Positions 1-11,100 of a stretch of 64,000 nt of DNA are shown here, in pieces. Every line of letters starts with the position of its first letter. Position 1 is the first letter of the stretch. This DNA is from Alentia gelatinosa. Its lineage: Eukaryota > Annelida > Polychaeta > Phyllodocida > Polynoidae. Both the position numbers and the translations under genes were made by a program. The stretch is from positions 20,384,527 to 20,448,526 of the forward strand of contig OX465588.1 in the NCBI GenBank assembly GCA_950022655.1. The letters run 5' to 3'. The notes under the pieces were generated by a model, which was not told where the DNA came from, made no database searches, and saw only the letters and a program-made list of their open reading frames with translations.

Positions 1-323
1 TAAGACCGTGGCCACTGTAAATGTTTATGCCACGGCAGCTTAGGTGATCAAAAGAACAAGAATGCAAAACAAGATCAAAATAAAAATAGCAAGACCAGCT
101 CTAGAATAATTTCGACATTCACCCTTCCGTAGAGGAGAGTAATTTCGGAATCAGCTGAAGCCGGATACGCAAAAGCAGACCTCAAATTGCATCTTTGAAA
201 ATAAGTCAAGGTAAAAAGATCATGAGACCTGAAAGTTGTCTTGTATAATGCTTTGAGGAATATAATTCTATGATTGAATGAATGATATGTACTGTTCTGT
301 TAGTACCTGTGATGTTCTCTAAC
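1..323. other. Intergenic DNA without recognised features
   Basis: AT-rich sequence with no credible coding frame, RNA gene or repeat that I can recognise. It ends where the terminal motif of element A1 begins. Confidence 0.5.
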
Positions 324-722
324 TTTATTATCCATCATATACAAAGACTCCATTGAAAATGTATGGGGATTCAGTAAACCACGACCCATTGTATAACACC
401 TGTCAGATACCATAACTGTGGTATACGGATTCAAACCTGTGGTATACGGCCTGAAAACCATGGTATACGGGGAAAATAGCCCCTTTGTGCTGTAGAGAAA
501 AGAAAAAGTCCCAGTTGTTATACCCGTTTATATGGTAATTAATGGGTTTAATTCATACGAAAAGATGGATAATAAATACAACAAACGATGGTTATGTGGA
601 CAGGCGGCTCTGTAAACCACTCGAGGTTGACGTCGTAATACACTCGATAGCGCTCGTGTATTACTACGCGTCAACCTCTCGTGGTTTACGGCCGCCTGTC
701 CACAAAACCATCGATTATTGTC
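324..722 (-). mobile_element. Hairpin-iteron element A1 (short non-autonomous element)
   Basis: Non-coding element lying in reverse orientation relative to A2 and A3. From right to left it has a long hairpin (arms about 586-643 and 656-713, extended outward by GGATAATAAATAC-like sequence at 566), a spacer, then three repeats of a motif that reads CCGTATACCAC or a close variant on the minus strand (about 410-470). It ends at 324-360 with a motif reading TATGGAGTCTTTGTA...GATAATAAA on the minus strand, shared with A2, A3 and a remnant near 30.6 kb. The hairpin stem carries CCGTAAACCAC, matching the iterons except at one base, followed by the core GTTGACGCGTAGTAAT. No protein is encoded. The exact ends and the target-site duplication are not resolved. 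Confidence 0.7.
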
Positions 723-3139
723 TATGTACATGCTGTAATTTTATGTGACTGTCTCGTAGAAGATCGGCAGGATGCTGGTGAACGTGTGCAATGTCGGTAA
801 ACTTGTTTTGAATAATAATAAGTCTATCACTTTTGTCCATCCCCCGTGTGTTATGTTCCTGAAGTTTCGTCCACAGTGCATCCACGGACATCCACGGTGG
901 CCCAAAACGTGGCCGCCGTGGGAGGCGTAAACTTATCATCAGGACCTCGAGAAAGTCTTTATGAAATATAAATAATAAACATCATACCATTCATCAGATA
1001 GCTCGATTGAAATATGACTTAGAAAATGGCGACACACGTCCGCAGTGTAACCAATGATAGAGTTCACGACATTTATGATTTTTTTTCTAATATTTAATAG
1101 TTTCTCAAACTAGGATTTTCCGTTAGTTGGTGACAATATTACATATATATGTGAAGTCAAATAAATTGATAAAATTGCTGAAATAGAAAATGATATATCC
1201 TCCAACGAAGAACGCCTGTGGTAGGATTACCAATATATGAGTACTGAAAATGTGTACTAAAATGTATAGGTCACCGTTTTATTTTTGAAAGAACTAAAGA
1301 ATACCATATTTGTCAATAGATTTCCTATAGAATCAAACAGATTTAAATGGGCCTATGCTACCAATCGGGTCAAACTAGACATGCAGTTATACTTCCTTCC
1401 TTTGCTATTAGAGTAATTCGCAAGGAACCAGTTTCAACTGACAATTGTTAATATATAGATTGCACGACTGTCAATCGTATGATATGCCTCTAAACACCAT
1501 ATCAGATATGCATCCACTAAGCCTGAAACAAGAAAATATTGACCCGTCTCGATAATATCACTGTTAGCCACAAGGTGGCGTATCGAAGGTAGGCATGGCG
1601 TAACACTTGGTACCTGTACCTCCCCAGGTAAGACGGCGAGAGGGGAGGGGGTGGGGAGGACGCACTTCAATGTGTACTCTCATGTTCCTTCTGAAAGCAG
1701 TCAATGCGCCTATCTAGACTTTGAGATGATAGCAGAATACATAACTCCACCGTACAACTGTATCCCATGATCCATGTTGTGTATCTCGGTAAGTGTTGTC
1801 GATTTTTAATACACTGCTCACCTAGATCTGAGCTGCCCTCTGTAGCCTTGAGGGAGAACTATTGTCCTCACGCACCTTCCTCCATAGTTTGGCAACCAAC
1901 CCCTTCTACGACTTAATTTTGTGTAGCTCTTGTTGCCAGTGTACTTCCTCCTATCAAATCCTTACAGCGCTTATCCTTAAAGTCAGCCCCCACTCCTTCC
2001 GCTAACCTTAATTATACCCCTAAACCTTGGTATTAGAATAAGCCATCCTACATACTGCCAGTGAGCAGGGTCCGAGACACGACGTCACCCATAGTAAGCA
2101 TTGCAAGGTTCCAACGTTGTGACTGCACGTTACGCCCAAGTAACAATCACCTTTTTTCCAATATATGAATCCTCCATCATATGTTTAATGTTTTACAATT
2201 TATAATACATCGTATAATCAACAAGCTACGAGAAGGATTGGCAAAGCAACTGTAAAGGATCGGAAATGATTTATCCTCCCTTCTGCAAAATGCCATTGAA
2301 AGTCTATAAAGTGAGGCTAGTAGAAATGGTTTGAAAACTCCTTTTTAAATTCATGTAAAATGTATTCAAAATGTTGATTGTTGAACATATATTCAAACAT
2401 TCAGTTTAACACAGAACGTTATTTGACGGTTAAACGTAGTTAACTGACAGCAACTGTAACATTGCCTCTAGGGCAACAGGAAAAGCCGAACAAGATGTGT
2501 ACTTGTCTTGACCTGAAAGAATTTGAAGATGATTGATGGCTCCCAAGTATGGTGTTTCTAGGAAATGTTACACGAACTTTACCGATTAGTCAACACCGCA
2601 GTGGCCTACACACAACTTACTCAAAGTACCTCAACCTACACACATTCTTTAAAGTAAAACGGACCCCCAGAATAGCCATAAAACATGACCCTTATTTGCA
2701 TGCTCTACAAGCGCACACGTTTGCTATTACCGGTCTAGACTACGCTGGTATCATAAAGGTCGTTACCGTCATTTGGTAACCTCTACTTTACAAACTGCAG
2801 TGACTCTGACCAGCTCCACTGTCCACTTATCTGAACACTACCCTGCGGGTTAGTTTGTAGACCTGGAGGATCGGCTTGTGGAGATATCAGCGCTAGTTCA
2901 GTAGACATACCAAGTTCCACTGTTGATCGTTCAGTTACTGGTCTTTCATTGGTTGTCGGGAGACCATTGCAGTAAACTCCGTCTCACAATACACATACAT
3001 CAGACAATCAGGAAAATATCCGATGATTAAGGCACACTCCATTCGATCCGCTACACTATATATAAAGCAGCATAAGGTGCTTCAGGCAGGTCCTTTTTAG
3101 AGCTGCTTGCATGCACTATATATACATTATCTTCAATAT
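723..3139. other. Gene-poor interval
   Basis: About 2.4 kb of mixed AT-rich sequence. Open frames are short and show no recognisable protein family. A 76-codon frame at 2549-2779 starts with ATG but has no motif, signal peptide or good splice context, and I do not call it a gene. A short GC-richer patch around 860-930 has no coding support. Confidence 0.4.
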
Positions 3140-3424
3140 CCGTGTGCTATTCACTGTGATATTGAGAACAGAGCGAGGAGCCAGTGTCAGTCTCTTAGAG
3201 GCGTGCCCAGCTGACCATGACCAATCACTCAAGACCAAAATACCTCAAGACCCATTGATGCTTGATGTCTTTGGATCCTAGATAGGCAGTTGCAGAAATG
3301 GGTGCAAGTAGGTTGTAGAAAACTTTCCATAGGCTAAATCTAACTCAAACCTTTTATTTGTTATTCGTTTTTGATTGCACGCTCATTCATCTATGATGAA
3401 CATACTTTTTGCTCCTAGTTATTT
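3140..3424 (+). repeat. Dispersed repeat F, copy 1
   Basis: Approximately 285 bp repeated in the same orientation about 495 bp downstream. The best conserved block is a 20-bp stretch GCCCAGCTGACCATGACCAA followed by TCACTCAAGACC. The other is the right end, GCTCATTCATC(A/T)ATGATGAAC followed by GCTCCTAGTTATT. The right end contains a small palindrome, as at MITE ends. A related end in reverse orientation appears near 8350. No coding capacity. Confidence 0.6.
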
Positions 3425-3634
3425 GAGATACATCAACTGAAGTTTCGTGAGGGTCAAGTCCTCGCCATTGAATTCATTCAGATGATGTTCTGTAATAACA
3501 ACAAACCCATAGCGCTTTCAATGACGGGTTCACCCTTATTAGAGCGTGCTTGCACGAGCTAAATACATCACCTAGAGGTTAGAGTGGTCACATTGAACTT
3601 TCAGTGTGCTTCCAGAAATCAATCCCTTTACTAT

Positions 3635-3940
3635 CTGCATGCTGTTGACTGTGATAGTGAGAACAAAGCAGGGAGCCAGTGTCTCAGGGTCTTAGGGGTG
3701 TGCCCAGCTGACCATGACCAATCACTCAAGACCAAAATACCTCAGTGACCTACTGGTGTTTGATATGTTTGAATCCTATAGATAGACTCAGGCAGTCACA
3801 TAAATGGCAAGTTTACTGGTTGCAAGTGGTTACAGAAAACGATCCATAGACTATATGTAACCAATACCTTTTAGTTATTATTCATTTAAAATTGCACGCT
3901 CATTCATCAATGATGAACATCCTATTTGCTCCTAGTTATT
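3635..3940 (+). repeat. Dispersed repeat F, copy 2
   Basis: Second copy of the repeat at 3140-3424. It is diverged, with several short insertions in its middle, but the two conserved blocks and the right end are clear. Just upstream, at 3540-3595, is AGAGCGTGCTTGCACG...GGTTAGAGTGGTC. Similar sequence recurs at 60865-60912, so the repeat may be part of a larger dispersed family. The GGTTAGAGTGG stretch resembles a tRNA A box, but no matching B box is placed correctly, so I do not call a SINE. Confidence 0.55.
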
Positions 3941-5067
3941 ATGGTCACCAAAGCCAGGCTGCACATGTAAAACAATGTTTCAAAGTAGACTGAAACGGCA
4001 ATACGCATCCCTTACATGATCTTGAATGCAATATGATTTCACCTACTTTATAGATATATGCCATACAAATCCTCAGTCGTCATCCTCATATACATCATAT
4101 TGTCTGTGGTAGGTGGCTATTTATATCTATCATTTTTATTTTCAAACAATTACCTGTAACAAAAGGAACGACTACATGAAAGCTATTATAACTAAATACA
4201 ACGTGATCGCCATAAATAGAAGACCATTCTCGTGATAAATTTGTGTGCTTAATAAATGATATCATTAAAAAAAAGTGGCATGACGGTGTAACGGGTCACG
4301 TGTAAAAACCACAACACCAATAGTTATCCCGAACCCGAATCGATGGAGTGCACGGTTCAGCCCGCTCTGGATGTGTGCCAGTGCGTGCATGCGTGCTCTT
4401 ACCACGAGCGTGGTGCGTCTGGTCGGACGTGGAGCTGTCATTACCCCCTCTGTCTGTCACGGACATGCCTCGTGCCAACAACCCCCAGTCGGCAGTGAGA
4501 GCCCCTTCACATTACGGTACTCTTATTGGCAGGTGATGGTCTGTTATTTCTAGGTATTTATTCTGGGAGTTCAGTGGATGCCAACAGTGAGAAGTGTCAC
4601 CTCCCTGAGTTCATTCTTGTTACAATCAAACACAGGTATTTAGCACTATCGGTGTGAATGATACTTACTGTTGATTTATTTGATAAAACATTTTTGTGCA
4701 TATGTACATACATGTACTATGATCTATACATTGCTCTGGGAGCAGAATATAACATAGAATTCATCTACCTGCAATTCCTGCTTTCTATAAACAAATGAAA
4801 AAAATTAGGACTACTATATTTGGCCTTCGAATATCTACTGATAAGCGCTTATTTTATTAAGTGTGAGTACATATGGTTTTTACGACTGTAGAGGTACATG
4901 AGTGCTACGCAATGGCTGGTCACCAACATTTGAGGCATGGTCTATACATGTACATAGACACTTACGCTAATGATACCCCCGCCCCAACGCACACGCTACT
5001 CCATTCAACACATCTCCCAAATTCTGTATAATTATATAATCACATACACAGGCTATTGTAGAGTTTC
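3941..5067. other. Gene-poor interval
   Basis: No supported gene. A GC-richer patch at 4290-4540 has overlapping short frames on both strands, which indicates base composition rather than coding. The rest is AT-rich sequence with no recognisable repeats. Confidence 0.4.
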
Positions 5068-5157
5068 CACCTGCCGCGTATGAGCACCGATTATGGCATT
5101 TAGCACCGCCAACCAAGTATGTGGTACTTTTGAGGCATTAATTGTCCGGTGGAAACA
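5068..5157. mobile_element. Small inverted-repeat element (about 90 bp)
   Basis: Bounded by GTTTCCACCTGCCG at the left and its approximate inverse complement TGTCCGGTGGAAAC at the right. The size and structure suit a tiny MITE. Only one copy is seen here, so the call is weak. Confidence 0.35.
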
Positions 5158-5570
5158 ATAAGGTTCAACGATTTTTCTCTCCAACATTATGCAATGTCGC
5201 ACCACTGATCAACGTTTGAGACCACCGGAGAAATCACACCGGGTTAGATTAATGGGTGCCCGCCTTCATTTTCGTCTAAAAGCAGCATGCATTTCTTCTC
5301 ATCGCCATCAATTTCATTACTGCACGAGTATGAAAACCGCTATTTTGTTTATTGGAATTACATGGGCGCATAGCGATTGTGCTACGGAGACGACCATCTT
5401 GCCCCACGACGCTATCCAAAACACTAGGTGGCGGGACCAATTATCAACGTATTTAATATAATTTTTTTTAGGGCTTTCCATGGAGGAACCTTAGCTTTGT
5501 CTCAATATTATCTATAGACTAAAACAACTATTCCTATATACCTATGAGCGAACAACCTATGATTACCTAA
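5158..5570. other. Intergenic DNA with an unassigned 90-codon frame
   Basis: Contains an ATG-initiated frame of 90 codons on the plus strand (5189-5461). The product is basic, Cys/His-containing and has no family I recognise. The surroundings are all repeats, so I treat it as chance. Confidence 0.3.
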
Positions 5571-5881
5571 CGCTGCTGGGGGTGGAATAACTTTTGTTTA
5601 CTGCCCAGGTTGAAGTTACTGCCCAGGTTGACGTTTACTGCCCAGGCTGACGTTTACTGCCCAGGTTGACGTTCAGAGACATTCGGTTTTTATCGATATT
5701 AGCCGACAATTTAAGGTATACAGGAATAGGGGAACCATGTACCAGTGGAAATAAGTCAAAGTTACTCAGTAAGGCTTGGAAAAATTACTGCCCGCGGCTA
5801 CGCCTTGGGCAGTAATTTTTCCAAGCCTTACCTCGTAACTTTGACTTATTCCCACCGGAACATAGTTTCCCTCTAATAATA
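5571..5881 (+). mobile_element. Hairpin-iteron element G1
   Basis: Four direct repeats of TTACTGCCCAGGTTGACGT (starts at 5598, 5616, 5635 and 5654; spacing 18, 19 and 19 bp) are followed by a spacer of about 65 bp and then a long hairpin. The arms are about 5730-5793 and 5807-5871. The apex arms carry TTACTGCCC and its complement, the same nine bases that open each iteron, with GCGGCTACGCC at the tip. A second, decayed copy (G2) at 15651-16055 shares the left end GCTGCT(G/A)GGGGTG, the spacer and the right end. No protein is encoded. Confidence 0.7.
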
Positions 5882-6590
5882 ATTGTTGAACCCCTCCCCC
5901 GGACTACAGTGGCGTTATCTTACTATTTCCTGCCGGATGAAGGCGGAACTAGCAATCACTGTGCTCTATACATTCAGCACTGATTCAGGGTGCGTTAATC
6001 TTCAGGTATTCTAGATCCTTAGAATCACCTGTGCACATGGAACACATGATCAGTCGTCAGGTAGAAACAGAGTGTCGTGTTATCAGTGACTATATAGAAC
6101 TGCATCGAGAAACGTATAAATAGACAAAACTCCACGAGTTTTGATGTTGCCGAATAGTCATCGAGGTGAAGCCAAGTGACGATTATGGCACCTTGAAACG
6201 AGTGTTATATTGTCAAGTGCGGTTCTGGATTTATCTCACCCCTTTCTACGACATTAGAATCAGAATATCAGAATAGTTCAACAATACATAGCAAATCCAT
6301 ATGACGTCATCTCACATTCACTACGCCACAGCCATGGCGTAGTATTGTCACTTTACGGGGGTGATCGTTGAGTATTTTTTCTTTTGTTATTTTTATGGCT
6401 AATCTTGTACCAGGGGGTGAGATAATGACCACCAACTGATTATTGTACAGGGTGCATATAATCGGTGTTTTTTCTATAGGCAGGTGGAAGCGCCACACGA
6501 GAGAATTGGTGCATGCACTGCACTGCACCATTTTACATATATACGCCATCGCGATAACGCACGTATCGGCTGTATTGTGGCTTGTTTATA
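5882..6590. other. Intergenic DNA with a small hairpin
   Basis: A short hairpin at 6322-6341 pairs ACGCC with GGCGT around ACAGCCAT. Frames up to about 83 codons overlap on both strands without recognisable motifs. No gene is supported. Confidence 0.4.
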
Positions 6591-6735
6591 TTAGACCTCT
6601 TATATGCGTCTACGTTTCCAACATCTACGAGACAGTTTCCATATGTAGACGCGTGCGACTTGGCTGTCTTTCACGCCTGGCGTATTTAAGATAAAACATA
6701 CTCTGCGCAATATATATACGCCAGGCGTATATATG
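6591..6735. repeat. Cluster of short repeated motifs, left block
   Basis: Contains GCGTCTACG, GTAGACGCG, CGCCTGGCGTATTTA and ACGCCAGGCGTATATATGA within about 140 bp. The same TAGACGC and GGCGTATATATGA motifs recur at 7260-7400 across a GC-rich spacer. It could be one end of a short element, or a binding-site array. Confidence 0.45.
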
Positions 6736-6759
6736 ATACAAAAAACAAAAAAAAAGTGA

Positions 6760-7066
6760 CCCGCGGCCCGCCCGGTCCTGTGGGTGTTGGTAGAGGATAC
6801 ACCAACACTGACCCGCCACCCGCGACCTCCCAACCCCACCCCCTACTGCCCCCCCCCCCACCACCCCACGCCACCCCCAGCCGGCCTCAGTGAGAAGCCC
6901 GCCGCTGCCCGCCGCCCACCGCCCACCGCCCACTGCCTGCCGCCCGCCGCCAGCCGCATTTGTACAGGTTGACTAAGTGGGAAACCCTCCCCCACCCCCC
7001 ACAGCCTGCCCATGCCCGCCGCTGCCCGCCGCGAGGTGTTATAGTGTCGGGGAGGGGGGGGGGGGG
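6760..7066. repeat. GC-rich low-complexity tract with C-run and G-run
   Basis: Strand-asymmetric, C-rich simple DNA made of degenerate CCGCC and CCACC units (densest at 6890-7035). There is a C run near 6849-6861 and a G run at 7054-7066. The Gly/Pro/Arg-rich frames predicted here on both strands come from base composition. The runs could form quadruplex or intrastrand structures. Confidence 0.7.
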
Positions 7067-7229
7067 TAGACATGTGCAAGGTTTACTATGTGTAATTAAT
7101 CAATTTATACTTAATTAGGTTTTTATAAAATAAATTGGTAATATAAAATTGCAATTTTCATATAATACAGACTTGGATGGTTAATGGCAAATGAAATATG
7201 CTACCAGTAGTGTCCCCAAGTGGCAGAGA

Positions 7230-7405
7230 ATGGAACTTTTTGAGAGTGGTGTATATACAACGGAATCAGGCGTATATATGACGTATATAAGACCGCACCA
7301 TGGACATGTATATATGCAACTAGATAAGGCGTCTATGAGACGGATATCAGGTCGAACTTCTAGACGCAAAATCCTACTGTTAGACGCGTTTCGCATACAT
7401 ATGTA
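7230..7405. repeat. Cluster of short repeated motifs, right block
   Basis: Holds GGCGTATATATGACG, GGCGTCTATGAGACGG, TCTAGACGC and TTAGACGCG. These match motifs in the block at 6591-6735. The two blocks flank the GC-rich tract, so the whole 6.59-7.40 kb segment may be one element with repeated sites at both ends. Confidence 0.4.
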
Positions 7406-8479
7406 AAGTGGTAGGTTTCGTGCAGTGATGTCACAAAGTCAACACTATATATCTTTTTATATACATATCATTCATTTAATTTCATTCACTCACATCACGA
7501 TAGTTTCATACTAAGCAAGACCTTACATAAGAAAAAACACCCACATAATAGTAGATGACAAAAAAGTAATTGGCATGCGTATCTCTCACACATCGTAATT
7601 AAAGTGATTACAGCCAGTGCCAGATGGCATGGCCTCTCACCTCTATGAAAGTTGAACTTTTGATCTTTGCGACTGTGGATCCTTCCGTGGCGTATCGCAT
7701 TTGACCCAGGGTCGGCACAGCGGCGACACACCTGGTTGGATCATTATGGTTACGCTCCCGTAGTTTTGGTGCTCCTCCAGGTGGCGCTGGAGTCACGCGA
7801 TGGAGGGTGACAAAGGGGGCTGATGCAGTAACACCCGTGGCAGCCTCTCACTCATCCAGGTGCCAGGGTTAGCAGTCAGACGGTGAGTGCTCCCGGGTCG
7901 TGCCGCTCCACTCTCTCTCTCCCTCCTGAGAGGTAGGTGTAAACACCCTTGTTCCTTTACAGGGCAGCCCTTATTCATCTGATATGGAAGTGTTCCTCCA
8001 TCGGGTACTAACGTTGCAACATTTGAACCTGAAACAAGGCTCACCAAGACCATAATGATACTTAATGTTGAATGAAATCTTTGTATGTTTATGAGAATAC
8101 TGGAAATCCATTTCCTATGTGCAGAAAGGAGAGTGTGTGTTAGTATAAAAACTGGTAATTGAAGTTTGGGCTGATGTCGCTTTAGCTGTTCACTCTGTAT
8201 TCAAATACATTAACTATTTGGCAAATCTCACTACTGATAATAAGATACACAAAGGTATTACAACAGGGATCGGTGGTAGGTAACTTGGTGGAGAATCAAG
8301 GGAGTGTTACAGGTAATTAAACTTCAAAATGTATACTTGGAATAAATGGTATGTTGATCATTGATGAATGAGCATGGAATTGAAATAAAGGTAAAAAATT
8401 GTATCAAAAGACTATGACAAACCAACAACACCTGGATTATAGTTTAGGAAAGATTAAAAGGTTTGGGTTTTATTTATTC
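7406..8479. other. Gene-poor interval with a GC-rich patch
   Basis: A GC-richer patch at 7680-8050 has short frames on the minus strand and a CGGTGAGTGC donor-like site near 7880 on the plus strand. No start, acceptor or recognisable protein supports an exon. Near 8345-8370 is an inverted copy of the right end of repeat F. Confidence 0.35.
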
Positions 8480-8789
8480 TAAGCCCAATGCCCATCTACC
8501 GATTTCGGAACATGTACGTTTGTCAGTGACAAACGGAGGGTAATTTGTCTCAGCCGAGCCATCCTAACAGAGGCGGTAGATGTACGACAGCTAGGCAAGG
8601 CTACCCAGCGATTAGGTTTTTCTTTGGTTTTTGCCCTCCCTCAGCGATTAGTGGACCATACATCAATTTTATCAGTGTGTGGATAGAGCAAGGGGTTACG
8701 TAATTTGCCTGCGACAAGGTGACCGACTCCTATATGATTTGGGAACTAATCGTTCAACCCTAAATCGGTAGACGGGCATCCGGCTTTAT
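8480..8789 (+). mobile_element. MITE family C, copy C1
   Basis: About 310 bp bounded by terminal inverted repeats that begin AAGCCCAATGCCCATCTACC and end with an approximate inverse complement. The internal sequence, including GTAATTTGTCTCAGCC, GACAGCTAGGCAAGG and CTCCTATATGATTTG, is shared with C2 (9665-9977, inverted) and C3 (31623-32030). Non-coding and non-autonomous. The target-site duplication is not resolved. Confidence 0.75.
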
Positions 8790-8867
8790 TGGTCATTTTC
8801 CTTATTTCACCGGGTATTCATTCCCCACGGACTTAACACTGAGACCTCGTATCCAACGCCATGGAGT

Positions 8868-9085
8868 ATTTATAAGAAATACTCAGATGGGGATTATGTC
8901 ACAAAGGTTAGCCAAATAGTCAGTGTGAAGGGTAAGATAATTTCAGAAGCCTATTCATATCTATTGTCAGAGCTCGATCCCTTCTCTTTTGAACCACCAT
9001 GTAAACCAAGCGGCTTTGCCTTGTGAATTACTACGCTATTCAAACTCGATGGGATATGAGCTCATAGGTTTCCTCTATGGTAGCC
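8868..9085 (-). mobile_element. Hairpin element B1
   Basis: Reverse-oriented copy of the element at 28880-29120. It contains an imperfect hairpin (about 8968-9065) with arms starting CAGAGCTCGATCCC and ending GGGATATGAGCTC, and a core that reads GCGTAGTAATTCACAAGGC on the minus strand. The distal part, around 8845, carries CTCGTATCCAACG, related to the hairpin arm motif. Internal blocks such as ATGGGGATTATG and GTGAAGGGTAAGATAATT match B2 in inverse complement. No coding capacity. Confidence 0.65.
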
Positions 9086-9664
9086 CATTTGCCACCCACC
9101 CAAGATCCCATCACTGAAAATGCCTTTGTTTAGTTCAAATCAATCAGCAGTGAGTCAATGAGGTATTTTGTTCAGTGGTGACTGTTCATTGTCAGCATGG
9201 CACGCCTCCAAAGTACACACAGGTAAATAATCCAATACACGTCCCCCTCACCTAAAGCGGAATTCACATGGTGGAATTGACGTACCTCACAGGGTGTTTG
9301 TCAGAGACAATTCCTTCTGAGATTCTGTACTGGAACAGAATCTCGTCTAAAATGTAGGGTTCCACTTCCCTAGGACAAGTTTCTCCCCTGCAATTGTCGG
9401 CGGCATTCACCCCTAACAAGGTACTGAATCCCATGAAATTTTGGTTTTAAACACATTTAGAATTTATAGGGGCATTTTGGTGAGAAAATGGACAAACTCC
9501 TGACTCACCGAATATTTTGGTGAGACAAATGTACTTCACACTTTCTCCCGCAGTCCGTGATTCTCAGTGGTCCCAAAATACACCTATTCACACGGGGAAG
9601 AACACTGAGTCGCCGACTGTGTACCCTGTGTAAGGGGTGTAGGGGTGAGACTATGTGGCTGGTA
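9086..9664. repeat. Family D repeat segment, left part of the complex
   Basis: Made of family D sequence: a block at 9300-9480 (ACAATTC, GTCGGCGGCATTCACCCCTAAC, then AATTTATAGGGGCATTTTGG) is an inverted, diverged copy of 10635-10870. Blocks ending TGTACTTCACACTTTCTC and starting GGATTCACACGG recur throughout 9.2-11.1 kb and again near 63.1 kb. No gene. Confidence 0.55.
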
Positions 9665-9977
9665 ATAAGCCTGATGCCCATCTACCGATTCAGGGTTGAA
9701 CGATTAGTTACCAAATCGTATAGGAGTCTGTCAACTGGTCGTAGGCAAATTACGTAACCCTTCGCTCGACCGATGGACATTGAGGAGATGGGGTGCTGGA
9801 TATTAGTCCTAAGCAAATCGGTCTACTAATCGGTGGCTCACCCTTGCCTAGCTGTCCTACATCTACCGACTACGGCCGACTCCGTTAGGATGCCTTGGGT
9901 GAGACAAATTACTGTCCGTTTGTCGCCGACAAAGGTACATGAATGTTCCGAAATCGGTAGATGGGCATTGGGCTTAA
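9665..9977 (-). mobile_element. MITE family C, copy C2
   Basis: Inverted relative to C1. It starts AAGCCTGATGCCCATCTACC and ends GGTAGATGGGCATTGGGCTT, giving about 25-bp terminal inverted repeats. It is inserted within family D sequence, so it is younger than the D segment around it. With C1, about 0.9 kb away in opposite orientation, it could form a large foldback. Confidence 0.75.
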
Positions 9978-11100
9978 GTCTTCCCATGTGAATTGAATCT
10001 GCCATTGTTCCCTGAGACTGGAGAACACCTCAATCCGTGAAACTTTGTACCCAGTGGTAAATAGTCGGCGACTGGTGAAAAGGTGTGAAGTACACCAGTC
10101 TCAGATACTTTTGTCCTTACGTGTGAATCCCGCTTGAGACGGGAAATGTATGAAGTACACCTTTCTCAGGTACATTAGTCTCTAAGTGTGCATCCCAATT
10201 TAAACAGGTTTACGATTTACAGGGGCATTTTGCAGAGACAAATGGACCCACTTCTGTGTCGCCGACTAATACCTACCTTAGCCAATAGGAGGCTAACAAA
10301 CAGGGTCATATTGCTTTCACACCATTCACCTAAAGTGGGATTCACACGAAGAAACTCATGTACCTGAGACTGGTGTACTTCACACCTTTTCTCTAGTCTC
10401 AGACAATTCTCGTTTGGTAAAAGATTCTCATGGCTAAGTACTTTTATCAGTCTCAAGGAAAAATGGCGAATTTGATTCACATGGGAGGACACACCTGGTA
10501 CATAATCTCAGACATAGTCACAGTGACCACTCACCTTGGGACTCAATTACCCTTGATGTGAAGGGTGTTACAAACATGTAATTATGCTTGCTGGCCTCCT
10601 ATTGGCTAGGGCAGGTACATGGTTGCAGCAGGTCCATTTGTCTCTCCAAAATGCCCCTATAGATTTTAAACCTGTTTAAAGTCAAAATCGCATGAGATTC
10701 TGTTCCTTGTTAGGGGTGATTGTCGCCGACAATTGCAAGGGAAAAAAGTTGTCTCAGCAAAATGGAACCCTGTCATTCACACGAGGAGATTGTGTTCCAG
10801 TACCAAATCTCAACAGGATTTGTATCAGACAAACACTTTGTGAGGTACATGGATCCCACCGTGTGAATCCCATTTAAAGGGTACTTGAAATCCATGGTGA
10901 GTGTTCATGGTGACTACGCCTGAAAGTATGTACCATATGAATCGAATTCTCCTTGAATCAATTCTCCTGGAGACTGGTAAAAACACCTTCCCATGAGAAC
11001 TGTGTACCAGAGGAGAGTTGTCGTAGACTAGGGGAAATGTACATCAGTCTTAGGTACATTTTTCTCTACGTGTGCATCACGCTTTAGCCACGTAACTGCC
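9978..11100. repeat. Family D repeat complex with nested inverted repeats
   Basis: At least five diverged blocks of the form GGATTCACACG...GAGAC...TGTACCTGAGACTGGTGTACTTCACACC occur in both orientations (about 10040-10135, 10140-10200, 10324-10410, 10840-10880 and 10980-11095). A clear inverted pair joins 10195-10310 (AGGGGCATTTTGCAGAGACA, AGCCAATAGGAGGC) to 10565-10685 (GCCTCCTATTGGCTA, CTCCAAAATGCCCCTAT). It has the structure of nested foldback elements, and no protein can be recognised. Confidence 0.6.

Noticed and set aside
586..713. Geminivirus- or circovirus-type origin nonanucleotide in the A1 hairpin
   Set aside because: GTATTAC is present, but in the stem rather than the loop, and the full nonanucleotide is absent; no Rep gene is nearby.
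6600..7079. Several overlapping Gly-, Pro- and Arg-rich open frames on both strands
   Set aside because: They come from the C-rich simple repeat; they overlap in all frames and have no conserved domain.
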